Of a stretch of 64,000 nucleotides of DNA, positions 17,941 through 27,398 are shown one piece after another. Made by a program: the position numbers and the translations under genes. The notes under the pieces are model-generated. The model was not told the origin of the DNA. It was given only the letters and a program-made list of their open reading frames with translations, and searched no databases. Every line of letters begins with the position of its first letter. The stretch's first letter is position 1. Location of the stretch: positions 320,087-384,086 of the forward strand of contig NZ_KQ954253.1 of the NCBI RefSeq assembly GCF_001519065.1. Direction: 5' to 3'. This DNA is from Novosphingobium sp. FSW06-99 (lineage in GTDB: Bacteria; Pseudomonadota; Alphaproteobacteria; Sphingomonadales; Sphingomonadaceae).

Positions 17941-20547
17941 TCAGTCCCGCTGATCCCGGCGCGGCGGGCCGAGCAGCGCGGGTTCGAAGATCAGCGCGCA
18001 GATCAGCGTCCACACCAGCGACATCATCAGGATCTTGCCCATGCTGGCCGTGCCCGGATGGTGCGACAGCCACAGGCTGCCAAACGCGCTGCCGGTCGCC
18101 AGCGCGCTGAACAGCACCGCGCGCGCCAGGCTCGATTGCAGCAGGCCGGTCGCCCCGCCGCGCCAGGCCATCACGAAATAGATGTGAAACGCCGTGCCCA
18201 CGCCCAGCAACAGCGGAAAGGCGATGATGTTGGCAAAGTTGATCGGCTGCCCGATCAGCACGCACGTGCCCAGCGTCAGGAAAATCGACAACACCACCGG
18301 GGCCAGCGTGAACAGCACTTCGCGTGCATCGCGCAACATCGCCAGCAACAGCGCACCGACCAGCACAAAGGCCAGGATGCCCGCCTCGACAAAGGCAAAG
18401 GCAACCGTGTTGGCCGCCGCCTGGGTGGCCACCGGCAGGCCGGAAATGGCCGGGGTGACCGCAGCAACTGCATCGCGGAACCGGCGAATCACGCGATTGT
18501 CACCGGCATCCCCGGCAGGAAACACCTCCAGCCGCGCCCGGCCATCGCTGGTGACCCAGTCGTGCACCAGTTCGGGCGGCAGATCGGTGCGTGTGACCGG
18601 TCCAGCCTGCAAGGCGGCGCGCAACTGGCCCAGCAGCGCATCGAGCGGGGTCGCCAGCAGCATGTTCAACTGCGCGCGCTGCGCGGGCGAACCTTGCGCC
18701 GCGCGCTCGAACGCGCCGGCCAGTTGCTCTGCGGCGCGCGCGCCTGCGCCCTGGCTGTGCGTCGCCGCCGTGCGCAATTTGGCCGCGCTTTGGCGCAGCG
18801 CCTCGACCATGGCGGCATCCGACGGCGGCGGCGCCACATCGAACGGGTTGAGCGTCACGTCCAGCAGCAGCGACGCGTCGGTGATCAGCGCCAGCTTGGG
18901 CGCCTGGTCGGCGGGCACAAAGCTGTCGAGATCGACCACCTGGGCGACTTGTGGCAGCGCCGAAAGTCTGGTCGCCAGCGTGCGCGCTTGCGCCGGATTG
19001 GCGGAGAGCACGTCGATGGTGTTGGGCGTGCGGTCGGGATCGCGCGTCAGATCGAGCAGCGCGCGCATCGCGGGCCCATGCGGATCGCGCAAGTGCAGCG
19101 GGTTGAAATCAAAGCTGACCAGCGGCAACAACGCGATGCTGGCCACCAGCGCGATCACGAACGACCACAGCACGCCGCGACGATGCCGGACCAGCCAACC
19201 ATCGAGCGGAGCAAGCCCGGCCAGCCCGGTTTCGTGGCGCGCCTTACCCGCGCCAAGCACCAGCACGATCGCCGGAAGCACCGTCAGGCTGAGCGCGAGC
19301 GTGACGATCATGCCGATCCCCGCGATCACCCCCAGTTCGGCAATCCCGACATAGGCGGTGGGCAGGAACGCCGCAAAGCCCAGGAAAATCGCGCCCGCAG
19401 CCAGCACCAGCGGCCGTTCGAGTGCGTGCACCGCCTGCCCCAGCGCCGCCGCCGTGGCACTGCCCTGCCCGCGCTCGGCGTTAAACCGCACGCAGATCTG
19501 GATGCAGAAATCGACCCCCAGCCCGACAAACAGCGGGATGAAGGCCACTGAAATGAGATTGAAGCGCCCCACCGCCATCAGCCCCAGCGCCATCGTCACC
19601 ACCAGTCCCAGCACAATCGTCAGCAGGATCGCCACGACCAGCCGCACCGAGCGCGTGGCGAACCAAAGGGTCAGCACCATCGCCGCCAGCATCACCGCCG
19701 CGACAAAGCCGATGTTGTCCTGGATGGTGGCGAATTCCTCGTCCGACAGCGGGACTTCACCGGTCAGTTGCACGTTGACGCCATGGGCCTCATCCAGACC
19801 CAGCCCTGCCGCAGCCGCGCGCACCGCAGCGCTGGCCGCTTCGCCGGGCATCAGCGCACCATGATCGAGTTCGGGCTGCACCAGCACCAGCCGTCGTTTG
19901 GGCGCGGTCAGCGCCCCGGCCTGCCCGCCGAACAGCGCGACCCATGAAAACGGTGTCGGGTGCCCGTCGAACACACCGTTGGTAGCATCGGTCAGTGCAC
20001 GCACCGGCCGGGCGATCCGATCAATCGGCACGGTACCGCTGGCAACCCCGTCGGCCATCGTCGACAGGGCATTGGCCACCCCCCGCAACGACGGATCGGC
20101 GGCCAGCGGCCCCAGCAGCGGCTGCGCGTCGATCAGCGCCTGGGTGGCCGATTTCACATCGGCCTGCGCGCTGAACAGCAGACCCTCGCGCGCGAAATAG
20201 TCGCCGCCATCGGGGCGCACCACACGATGGAAATGCCCCTTGTCCGCCGCCAGCCGCTCGGCCAGCCGCGCCGCGCCGTCATCGGCCAGTTCCGGTGTCG
20301 CGCCATCGACGATGATCACCATCGCATCGCGCAATTGCGGAAACGCCGCCTCCATCGCGATTTCCTGCTTGCGCCAGGGCACATCGGCGGAAATCAGCGC
20401 CGCGGTGTCCGTCGTCATCGCAAACCGTTCGGAAACCACCATCAGCGCGGCGACGCCGAGCACGAGCGCCAAACCCAGCGTCAACCAGGCGCGGCGCAGA
20501 CTGGCGGCGACAATCCGCGAAACCAGGGACGTGCTGCCGGTCATCAT
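17941..20547 (-). CDS. hpnN: Hopanoid transporter HpnN, RND/MMPL family
   Basis: 868 residues with the RND layout. There is an N-terminal helix, a large periplasmic domain (about 45-275), six membrane helices (about 280-440, including FVGLGVDFCIQICVRF), a second periplasmic domain (about 460-690) and six more helices with LLLGVGTAFHIYFVMAW. HpnN moves hopanoids from the inner to the outer membrane. Its position behind the mlaA- and mlaC-like genes, and next to the hopanoid synthesis genes, is the usual context. The start overlaps the stop of the DUF2141 gene (ATGA). Confidence 0.92.
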   Translation of the reverse strand: MMTGSTSLVSRIVAASLRRAWLTLGLALVLGVAALMVVSERFAMTTDTAALISADVPWRKQEIAMEAAFPQLRDAMVIIVDGATPELADDGAARLAERLAADKGHFHRVVRPDGGDYFAREGLLFSAQADVKSATQALIDAQPLLGPLAADPSLRGVANALSTMADGVASGTVPIDRIARPVRALTDATNGVFDGHPTPFSWVALFGGQAGALTAPKRRLVLVQPELDHGALMPGEAASAAVRAAAAGLGLDEAHGVNVQLTGEVPLSDEEFATIQDNIGFVAAVMLAAMVLTLWFATRSVRLVVAILLTIVLGLVVTMALGLMAVGRFNLISVAFIPLFVGLGVDFCIQICVRFNAERGQGSATAAALGQAVHALERPLVLAAGAIFLGFAAFLPTAYVGIAELGVIAGIGMIVTLALSLTVLPAIVLVLGAGKARHETGLAGLAPLDGWLVRHRRGVLWSFVIALVASIALLPLVSFDFNPLHLRDPHGPAMRALLDLTRDPDRTPNTIDVLSANPAQARTLATRLSALPQVAQVVDLDSFVPADQAPKLALITDASLLLDVTLNPFDVAPPPSDAAMVEALRQSAAKLRTAATHSQGAGARAAEQLAGAFERAAQGSPAQRAQLNMLLATPLDALLGQLRAALQAGPVTRTDLPPELVHDWVTSDGRARLEVFPAGDAGDNRVIRRFRDAVAAVTPAISGLPVATQAAANTVAFAFVEAGILAFVLVGALLLAMLRDAREVLFTLAPVVLSIFLTLGTCVLIGQPINFANIIAFPLLLGVGTAFHIYFVMAWRGGATGLLQSSLARAVLFSALATGSAFGSLWLSHHPGTASMGKILMMSLVWTLICALIFEPALLGPPRRDQRD

Positions 20548-20996
20548 TGCTCTGGTCCCGCATGACCAAGAAAATATCGCAATTTCACGTGCAAGGTTGC
20601 CGATGTGCCATCGAAATCGAACGCTGCGTCCCTGAATTTGGGCGCGCTCAGCCCGATCCGCACATTGTTGGAAAAGCCTATTCCCTCTTTGGGAATGCCG
20701 AACAGCGCCTGATCGACCTTGCTGTTGTTGTTTTCATCCAGATAGGCCTGCACCGCATAACGCCCCGCCGGAACGTCGGTGACCGTCACGCTGGTCGTGC
20801 CGACTTGCGCCGGTGCGCTGCCATGCCAGGGGCAGGCATCGCTCAGAAACTGTTTCTGGGGGCACACATCGATCCGCACCTGGCCTTTGGCAATACGGAC
20901 ATTGCGCACCTCGACCGTCAGCGTCCCGGCGGTCGCTGTGACATTGGCGAGACTGGTCAGCAGAACGGCGCAGATCAACGCACGGTGTACACGCAT
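20544..20996 (-). CDS. DUF2141 secreted protein
   Basis: 150 residues from ATG 20996, which overlaps the mlaA stop by one base. A signal peptide (MRVHRALICAVLLTSLANVTATA) precedes a DUF2141 beta-sandwich with LTVEVRNVRIAKGQVRID, AGRYAVQAYLDENNNSKVD and FGIPKEGIGFSNN, the family hallmarks. Function is unknown. Its place between mlaA and hpnN suggests a periplasmic helper in hopanoid or lipid traffic, an inference from the overlap on both sides. Confidence 0.85.
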   Translation of the reverse strand: MRVHRALICAVLLTSLANVTATAGTLTVEVRNVRIAKGQVRIDVCPQKQFLSDACPWHGSAPAQVGTTSVTVTDVPAGRYAVQAYLDENNNSKVDQALFGIPKEGIGFSNNVRIGLSAPKFRDAAFDFDGTSATLHVKLRYFLGHAGPEQ

Positions 20997-21961
20997 CACG
21001 GTTGCGCACCGCCCGTCGCGGGTGCCGGTGTCGTGAGAGGCTCGATCGCCGGGGCTGGCGCAGGCACAACGGCCGGATCGTTCAGCGGGTCGCCCAGTTC
21101 GGGCGCGACCGGCGCTGCGTGGTGGTGCAACGCGGCGACTTCGGCGGCGCGGTTCTGGAGCCAGGCCGAGCGCAGGGTGGCATAAGGATCGACCGCATTG
21201 TCGGTCAGCGCGCGCAAGTCCGCATCGGATTCGGCCCGCAAATCGAGCCCTGGAATGACCGTGCTGGCGGCAATGAACCGCCAGCCCTTGAAGGGCTTGC
21301 CCGCGATGTTCGAGATGACCAGCATCGGAAACGCCACGTCATCAACCGGACCGCCCAGCGCATCGCGCAACGTCGATGGCCCGACCAGCGGCAGGAAGAC
21401 ATAAGGCCCCGGCCCCACCCCATACCACGCCAGCGTATCGCCGAAACTGTTGCGCAGATGTGGCAGGCGAATGTCGCGGCTCTTGGCCACGTCAACCAAC
21501 CCACCCACCCCGACGGTGGAATTGATGACGAACCGCCCCAATGTGCGCGCGGCCTTGCCAATGCGCAATTGCAGGATGAAATTGGCAAACACCACCGGCT
21601 CTTGCAGGTTGGCGAAGAAATTGCGCAGGCCCGATCGCACCGGCTTTGGCACGATATGTTTATAGCCCATCGCCACCGGGCGATAGAACGCCTTGTCCAG
21701 CGCCTGGTTCACCCCGAACATCTTGCGGTTGAACCCTTCGAGCGGGTCTCCGGGGCTATGCCGGTTCCGCGCAGCCGGCGGCGCGGCAACCGTCGCCGGA
21801 TCGACCAGCGGATCCGCCAGTTCGGGGCCACCGGCAGGAACCGGGGGCGGCGAATCGGCGGGCACAGCAACCGTCGGCGCCGCGCCGGGTATCGGCACGG
21901 CCGACAGTTCCTGCGGGGTCGCAACGCTCAGCGCGACGGGTAACAGCAACAGAAAAGTCAA
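20996..21961 (-). CDS. mlaA: MlaA/VacJ-family lipid-trafficking protein
   Basis: 321 residues from a TTG start at 21961 that overlaps the stop of hpnM as TTGA and has AAGG upstream. This start gives a proper signal peptide (LTFLLLLPVALSVA); any longer version reads back through hpnM in another frame. After a proline/alanine-rich linker the MlaA domain runs from about 90 to 285, with DPLEGFNRKMFGVNQALD, RFVINSTVGVGGLVDVA and GVGPGPYVFLPLVGPS. No lipobox cysteine is visible, unlike classical MlaA. It removes phospholipids (or carries hopanoids) at the outer membrane with the MlaC-like HpnM. Confidence 0.9.
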   Translation of the reverse strand: MTFLLLLPVALSVATPQELSAVPIPGAAPTVAVPADSPPPVPAGGPELADPLVDPATVAAPPAARNRHSPGDPLEGFNRKMFGVNQALDKAFYRPVAMGYKHIVPKPVRSGLRNFFANLQEPVVFANFILQLRIGKAARTLGRFVINSTVGVGGLVDVAKSRDIRLPHLRNSFGDTLAWYGVGPGPYVFLPLVGPSTLRDALGGPVDDVAFPMLVISNIAGKPFKGWRFIAASTVIPGLDLRAESDADLRALTDNAVDPYATLRSAWLQNRAAEVAALHHHAAPVAPELGDPLNDPAVVPAPAPAIEPLTTPAPATGGAQP

Positions 21962-22557
21962 AAACTGCCTTTCGCAGCCAGCGCATCGAGATGCGCCGCC
22001 AACGCCTTTGCGCCGCCCTTGGCCAGAACCGCCGTGAAATCGGACCGCCGCAGCGCAACCTGGCTGATCGCGTTGTGATAAAAGATGTCGATAATCTGCC
22101 ACCGCCCGGCATTTTCGCGCAAGCGATAGCTGATCGCGATCGGCGCCCGGCCCGGCACGGTCAGCGTGGTGCGCACCAGCCGGTCGAGCCCGCGCGATTC
22201 GACCTGCGGCGCGATGGCAAAGGTTTCGCCCGACCAGCTGTCGAAATTGGCGGCATATTGCGCGATGGTCAGCCGACGAAACGCTGCCAGCAGCGCCTGC
22301 TGGTCGGCGGGGGCAATCGCGCTCCAGCCCGGCCCGACCACCAGCCGGGTCATCAGTGGCAAATCGATCGCCCGGTCGATCGCCGGCGCGATCGCGGCGG
22401 CGCGACTGTGAGTCGACCCGCCCGATTTCATGATCCCCAGCAACGCTTCGTCAAGCTGCTGGACGGTGGCCCGCGCGGGATCGCTTTGCGCCGCCGCTGG
22501 CGCGACGCCGCCGATCACCGTGGCAGACATGACAATTCCACACAGCACTGCGCGCAT
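21958..22557 (-). CDS. hpnM: HpnM, MlaC/Ttg2D-like periplasmic lipid-binding protein
   Basis: 199 residues with a signal peptide (MRAVLCGIVMSATVIGGVAPAAA) and an MlaC domain. Landmarks are AIAPAIDRAIDLPLMTRLVVG, QQALLAAFRRLTIAQYAANFDSW and IDIFYHNAISQVALRRSDFTAVL. GGAGAATTGCT before the ATG is a good ribosome binding site. In hopanoid loci this family is named HpnM and is thought to ferry lipid through the periplasm. First gene of the hpnM-mlaA-DUF2141-hpnN operon. Confidence 0.9.
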   Translation of the reverse strand: MRAVLCGIVMSATVIGGVAPAAAQSDPARATVQQLDEALLGIMKSGGSTHSRAAAIAPAIDRAIDLPLMTRLVVGPGWSAIAPADQQALLAAFRRLTIAQYAANFDSWSGETFAIAPQVESRGLDRLVRTTLTVPGRAPIAISYRLRENAGRWQIIDIFYHNAISQVALRRSDFTAVLAKGGAKALAAHLDALAAKGSF

Positions 22558-22733
22558 AGCAATTCTCCATCGGCGCCGAAACGCGTACTAGGCAAGGGGC
22601 AAGATGGTGTCTAGGGCCCCGGAAGGGTCGCCTTCAGGGGTGACACAAGGATTTCGTTCTTTTACAAGCATCCGGCTGCGATTTTGGCCGGTTTCGGATT
22701 ATCGTTGGCACCCCCTTGCCGAGATGGAGTCCC

Positions 22734-23711
22734 ATGTCCCACACAAACGACGGTTCAGCAGCCCCCACACTGACCGTTATGTTGGCCAACCCGCGCGGGT
22801 TTTGCGCCGGCGTGATCCGCGCGATCGACATCGTCGAACGCGCGCTGCAGCTTTATGGACCACCGGTCTATGTGCGGCACGAGATCGTCCACAACCGCCA
22901 CGTGGTCGAACGCCTGCGCGGCCTTGGCGCCATTTTTGTCGATGAACTTGACGAAATTCCCGCAGGCGCGCGCACCGTGTTCAGCGCCCATGGCGTGGCG
23001 CGCAGTGTCGAGGCCGAGGCCGCGGCCCGCAACCTGCCGGTGCTCGACGCGACATGCCCGCTGGTGACCAAAGTCCATGTCCAGGGCCGCCGTTATGCCC
23101 GCGCCGGGCGCACCCTGGTGCTGATCGGCCATCCCGGCCATGCCGAAGTGGTCGGCACGATGGGCCAGATCGAGGCGCCGATCCATCTGGTATCGAGCGC
23201 GCAGGATGTTGCCGCGCTGGCTCTGCCGCTCGATACGCCGATCGCCTATATCACCCAGACGACATTGAGCGTGGATGACACCCGCGCGGTGATCGCCGCC
23301 CTGACCGGCCGGTTCAGCGATGTGATCGGCCCCGATGTCAGCGAAATCTGCTATGCCACGCAAAACCGCCAGACCGCCGTGCGCGATCTGGCGACTCGCA
23401 GCGACGTGCTGATCGTGGTCGGCGCCAGCAACAGCTCGAACTCCAGCCGCCTGCGCGAAATCGGCAGCGAGCTGGGGGTACCGAGCTATCTGGTCAACGA
23501 TGGCAAGGAAATCGACCCCGCCTGGCTCGACGGCGTGACGACCGTCGGGGTGACAGCGGGTGCCTCCGCGCCCGAGGAACTGGTCGAAAGCGTGATCGCC
23601 GCGCTGGGCGCGCTGCGTCCGGTTGCGGTGACCCAGCTTGACGGGGTAGAGGAAAACATTGAATTTGCCCTGCCCGCACAATTGCGGCGGGTGAACCGGC
23701 ACGCCGTTTGA
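22734..23711 (+). CDS. ispH: 4-hydroxy-3-methylbut-2-enyl diphosphate reductase (IspH/LytB)
   Basis: 325 residues from ATG 22734 (MSHTNDG). The last enzyme of the MEP pathway, it makes IPP and DMAPP using a [4Fe-4S] cluster. The three cluster cysteines are visible at about 24 (PRGFCAGV), 108 (DATCPLV) and 206 (SEICYAT), along with HEIVHN and FSAHGV. Placed just before hpnH, this copy probably supplies C5 units to squalene and hopanoid synthesis. Whether a second, housekeeping ispH exists elsewhere cannot be seen. Confidence 0.95.
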   Translation: MSHTNDGSAAPTLTVMLANPRGFCAGVIRAIDIVERALQLYGPPVYVRHEIVHNRHVVERLRGLGAIFVDELDEIPAGARTVFSAHGVARSVEAEAAARNLPVLDATCPLVTKVHVQGRRYARAGRTLVLIGHPGHAEVVGTMGQIEAPIHLVSSAQDVAALALPLDTPIAYITQTTLSVDDTRAVIAALTGRFSDVIGPDVSEICYATQNRQTAVRDLATRSDVLIVVGASNSSNSSRLREIGSELGVPSYLVNDGKEIDPAWLDGVTTVGVTAGASAPEELVESVIAALGALRPVAVTQLDGVEENIEFALPAQLRRVNRHAV

Positions 23712-23739
23712 CAGGCCGTTTGACAGGATCGAAATCCAG

Positions 23740-24885
23740 ATGACTCTTCCGTTTTCGCAGGTTGCCCGCATCGGCGCCTATGCTCTCAAACAGCACATCA
23801 AGGGCGGCAAATATCCGCTCGTGCTGATGCTGGAGCCGCTGTTGCGCTGCAATCTGGCCTGTCCGGGTTGCGGCAAGATCGACTATCCCGATCCGATCCT
23901 CAACCAGCGCATGAGCTATGAGCAATGCATGGAGGCGATTGACGAATGCGGCGCGCCTGCCGTGTCGATCGCCGGGGGCGAACCCCTGTTGCATCGCGAC
24001 ATGGCGCGCATCGTCCAGGGCTATATCGCGCGCAAAAAGTTCGTGATCTTGTGCACCAACGCGCTGCTGCTTCGGAAAAAGATCGACGAATATACGCCGT
24101 CGCCGTTCTTTGCCTGGTCGATCCATCTCGATGGCGACAAGCAGATGCACGACCATGCGGTCGATCAGGACGGCACCTACGAAGTCGCGGTCGAGGCGAT
24201 CAAGCTGGCCAAGGCCAGGGGCTTTCGCGTGCAGATCAACTGCACCGTGTTCGACGGCGCCGCGCCCGACCGGCTGGCGACGTTCTTCGACGAAATGAAG
24301 CAGTTGGGCGTCGAAATCACCATTTCGCCAGGTTATGCCTATGAACGCGCCGCCGATCAGGAGCATTTCTTCAACCGCGAGCGCACCAAGTCGTTTTTCC
24401 GCGAGGTGTTTTCGCGCGGCAAGGGCGGCAAGGCATGGGATTTCACCAATTCCCCGCTGTTCCTCGATTTTCTGGCCGGCAACCAGACCTATGAATGCAC
24501 GCCCTGGTCGATGCCGCTGCGCACGATCTTTGGCTGGCAAAAGCCGTGCTACCTGCTGGGCGAAGGCTATGTCTCGACCTTCAAGGAGCTGATGGAAGGC
24601 ACCGATTGGGAAAAGTACGGCGTCGGCAAGTACGAAAAGTGTTCGAACTGCATGACCCATTGCGGGTTTGAAGGCACCGCCGCCGCCGATGCGATTCGCC
24701 ACCCGCTCAAGATGTTCAACGTCGGCCGCAAGGGCATCAAGACCGAGGGCGCCTTTGCACCCGAAGTCGATCTGAGCCAGGCGCGCCCGGCCGAAGACAG
24801 CTTTTCAACCCATGTCGAGCGCGAGCTGGCCAAGATCAAGGCCGCCAATCCGGCCGCCGGCAAACGCGTGGTGCAGGCGCTCTAG
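23740..24885 (+). CDS. hpnH: HpnH, adenosyl-hopane-forming radical SAM enzyme
   Basis: 381 residues. The radical SAM cluster motif CxxxCxxC is at Cys37, Cys41 and Cys44 (RCNLACPGCGK), followed by AGGEPLLH and SIHLDGDKQMHDH. A C-terminal cysteine group (KCSNCMTHCGFEG, near 305-317) is characteristic of HpnH. It couples the 5'-deoxyadenosyl radical to diploptene, giving adenosylhopane, the first step of C35 side-chain formation. 28 nt after ispH. Its last 81 nt overlap the 3' end of the antiparallel hpnG. Confidence 0.95.
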   Translation: MTLPFSQVARIGAYALKQHIKGGKYPLVLMLEPLLRCNLACPGCGKIDYPDPILNQRMSYEQCMEAIDECGAPAVSIAGGEPLLHRDMARIVQGYIARKKFVILCTNALLLRKKIDEYTPSPFFAWSIHLDGDKQMHDHAVDQDGTYEVAVEAIKLAKARGFRVQINCTVFDGAAPDRLATFFDEMKQLGVEITISPGYAYERAADQEHFFNRERTKSFFREVFSRGKGGKAWDFTNSPLFLDFLAGNQTYECTPWSMPLRTIFGWQKPCYLLGEGYVSTFKELMEGTDWEKYGVGKYEKCSNCMTHCGFEGTAAADAIRHPLKMFNVGRKGIKTEGAFAPEVDLSQARPAEDSFSTHVERELAKIKAANPAAGKRVVQAL

Positions 24886-25458
24886 CGCACCGAACGCCCG
24901 CCCTGCATCGCGCGCCGTGCGCATCAGGGCGGGTACTTGCGCAGGGTTGCGCAACAACGAGCCGATCACTGCGCCCAGTGCAACGCCGCCATCAGCGCGC
25001 ATCCCGACCAGCGCGGCGGGGGGCAGCGCATGATCGGCAGCATCTGAAATCACCCGCGCAACCAGACAGGGCAGGCCATGATGCGCCGCGACGGCCCGCG
25101 CGATGTGCGTTTCCATATCGACCGCCAGCGCCCCGCTCCGCCCCGCTTCCGCCTTGGCGGCAATCGAGCCCAGCGCCATGTCGCTGCCGATCACCGCACC
25201 GATTCGCGCATGGGGCAGCGCGCGGTGCAGCGCCCCGACCAGCGGCACGGGGCCATCGAGCACCACATCGCCCGCGACCAGCCCCGGTTGCAAGGCGCCC
25301 GCCAGACCGCTCGACACGATCAGGCGCACCCCTGCCAACGCCGCCTCCAACGCTTGCGCCAGCCGCGCGCCATCGCCGCCGCCGGCCACCACGATCACGC
25401 CGGGCGCGGCCATGATTTGCGCCTCCTTGCGCATCCCGGTGGCGATCAGGATCGTCAC
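24805..25458 (-). CDS. hpnG: HpnG, adenosylhopane nucleoside phosphorylase-like
   Basis: 217 residues from a GTG at 25458 that overlaps the shc stop as GTGA; longer frames run inside shc. Nucleosidase/phosphorylase fold with TILIATGMRKEAQIM, VSSGLAGALQPGLVAGDVVL, and the base- and ribose-recognition segment ALAVDMETHIARAVA. HpnG removes adenine from adenosylhopane to give ribosylhopane (or its phosphate), following HpnH. The final 27 codons are antisense to the end of hpnH. Confidence 0.88.
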   Translation of the reverse strand: MTILIATGMRKEAQIMAAPGVIVVAGGGDGARLAQALEAALAGVRLIVSSGLAGALQPGLVAGDVVLDGPVPLVGALHRALPHARIGAVIGSDMALGSIAAKAEAGRSGALAVDMETHIARAVAAHHGLPCLVARVISDAADHALPPAALVGMRADGGVALGAVIGSLLRNPAQVPALMRTARDAGRAFGALERLHHAFAGGRIGGLDLGQLALDMG

Positions 25459-27389
25459 ATCCCGTAATCGACGCGTTTGGCGTTCGATCGCATCAGGTTG
25501 CGATAGCGGGCCAGCGCCCACAGCGGGAAATATTTGGGATAGCCGTGATAGCGCAGATAGAACACCCGCGGGAACCCGCCGCCGGTGTAGTGTTCCTGCC
25601 CCCACAGCCCGTCGGCCTCCTGATGCGCGCCCAGCCAGGCGACCCCGCGCCGCACCGCCTCGCTGTCGGCCTCGCCCACCGCCATCAGGCCCAGCAGCGC
25701 CCACGCGGTCTGCGACGCGGTCGACGGTGCGGGCATATGGCCGGTGCGATCGAGGTCATAGCTGTCGCACCCTTCGCCCCAGCCACCATCGTCGTTCTGG
25801 ATCGCCTTCAGCCAGGCCACCGCGCGCGACACCATCGGATCGGCATGGTCGATCCCGGCTGCGTTGAGCGCGCACAGCACAGACCATGTGCCATAGATGT
25901 AATTGACGCCCCAGCGACCGAACCAGCTACCGTCCGGTTCCTGTTCGCGGCGCAGATAGGCGATCGCGGCGGCCATGCGGGGGCTGTCGATCCGCTCGCC
26001 CAGTTGCGCCAGCATCGACACGCAGCGCGCCGACACGTCGGCGGTGGGCGGATCGAGCAACGCGCCATGGTCGGCAAACGGCAGATTGTTGAGATAATCG
26101 GCGGTGTTGTCGGCATCAAAGGCGCCCCACCCACCATTGCCCGATTGCAACCCGACCGTCCATTCCACCCCCCGGTCGATCGGCTCGCGATCGACCGTGC
26201 CCGCGCGATCCATCGCCATCACCACCACGGCAGTATCGTCGAGATCGGGGTAATGGTCGTTGGCATACTGGAACGCCCAGCCGCCGGGGCGCACATCGGG
26301 GCGAATTTCCGCCCAGTCGCCCGCCACGTCGAGCACCTGGCGCGGTTTGAGCCAGTCGAGCGCCGCCTCGGCCCGGGCCACGTTGTCGGCGCCGCCCGCT
26401 TCAAGCATGGCGTGCGCGGCCAGTGCGGTATCCCACACCGGCGATACGCAAGGCTGGCAATAGGCCTCGTCGTCCTTGATCACCAGCAGGTTTTCGACCG
26501 ATTGGCGTGCGATCGCGCGGTGCGGATGATCGGGCGCGTAACCCAGATGATCGAACATCATCACGCTGTTGGCCATCGCCGGATAGATCGCGCCGAGCCC
26601 GTCCTCGCCATTCAGCCGTTCGGTCACCCAGGCCACACAGCGATCGATCGCACGCTGGCGCAGCCGTTGCGGCCACAGCCCGTCGACCGCCTTGAGCACG
26701 CGATCAAGCGCGTTGAACGTGCGCGTCCAGATCCATTTGGGGTCGGCAGCGCGCGATTTGGGCACCACCGGCATGCCGGTGTACAGCTCGGCCACGGTGA
26801 CGCCCAGCGGATTGCGCGCCAACGGCCGGGCCGCGCACAGCACCAGCAACGGCACGACCACCGTGCGCGCCCAATAGCTCATGCGCGACAGATGGATAGG
26901 AAACCAGCGCGGCAGCAAGATCAGTTCGGGCGGCAGCGTGGGCACCGCCGACCACGGCCCCGCGCCGAACAGCGCAAGCTGGATGCGGGTAAACACATTG
27001 CTCGCCGCCGCGCCCCCGGCGGCCAGAATCGCGGCGCGCGCGCGCGCCATGTGCGGCGCATCGGGCGCATCGCCAATCATCTTGAGCGCGAAATAGGCCT
27101 TTACGCTGGCGCTGACATCGAAGTCCCCGGCATGAAACAGGCCCCAGCCGTGATGCGACGCAGACTGGATGCGACGCAGATAGCGCGCGATCCTGGCCTC
27201 CAGTTCGGCATCAACCGGCTCGCCCAGATAGTGGCGCAACAGCACATATTCCGCCGGGATCGTGCAATCGGCCTCAAGTTCGAACACCCAGTGCCCGTCA
27301 GATTTCTGCGCGCGGATCAGCGCCTGCGCCGCTCGATCGACGGCAGCATCGATCTGGGCCAGTGGATCATCAAGAGTTTGCGTTGCCAT
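25455..27389 (-). CDS. shc: Squalene-hopene cyclase
   Basis: 644 residues, full length. The catalytic acid motif is DLDDTAV at about residue 380. Several QW repeats are visible (QSGNGGWGAFD, QNDDGGWGEGC, QEADGLWGQEHYTG), as is the conserved C-terminal RYHGYPKYFPLWALARYR. The monotopic membrane enzyme cyclises squalene to hopene and hopanol. GAGGGGCGTC precedes the ATG. It lies 9 nt behind hpnE and overlaps hpnG, inside the hpnA-to-hpnG operon. Confidence 0.96.
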   Translation of the reverse strand: MATQTLDDPLAQIDAAVDRAAQALIRAQKSDGHWVFELEADCTIPAEYVLLRHYLGEPVDAELEARIARYLRRIQSASHHGWGLFHAGDFDVSASVKAYFALKMIGDAPDAPHMARARAAILAAGGAAASNVFTRIQLALFGAGPWSAVPTLPPELILLPRWFPIHLSRMSYWARTVVVPLLVLCAARPLARNPLGVTVAELYTGMPVVPKSRAADPKWIWTRTFNALDRVLKAVDGLWPQRLRQRAIDRCVAWVTERLNGEDGLGAIYPAMANSVMMFDHLGYAPDHPHRAIARQSVENLLVIKDDEAYCQPCVSPVWDTALAAHAMLEAGGADNVARAEAALDWLKPRQVLDVAGDWAEIRPDVRPGGWAFQYANDHYPDLDDTAVVVMAMDRAGTVDREPIDRGVEWTVGLQSGNGGWGAFDADNTADYLNNLPFADHGALLDPPTADVSARCVSMLAQLGERIDSPRMAAAIAYLRREQEPDGSWFGRWGVNYIYGTWSVLCALNAAGIDHADPMVSRAVAWLKAIQNDDGGWGEGCDSYDLDRTGHMPAPSTASQTAWALLGLMAVGEADSEAVRRGVAWLGAHQEADGLWGQEHYTGGGFPRVFYLRYHGYPKYFPLWALARYRNLMRSNAKRVDYGM

Positions 27390-27398
27390 GACGCCCCT

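Noticed and set aside
17938..17943. TGATCA shared by abutting stop codons, also at 37208-37213
   Set aside because: Two convergent TGA stops with an adjacent TCA automatically create TGATCA; it need not be a site.
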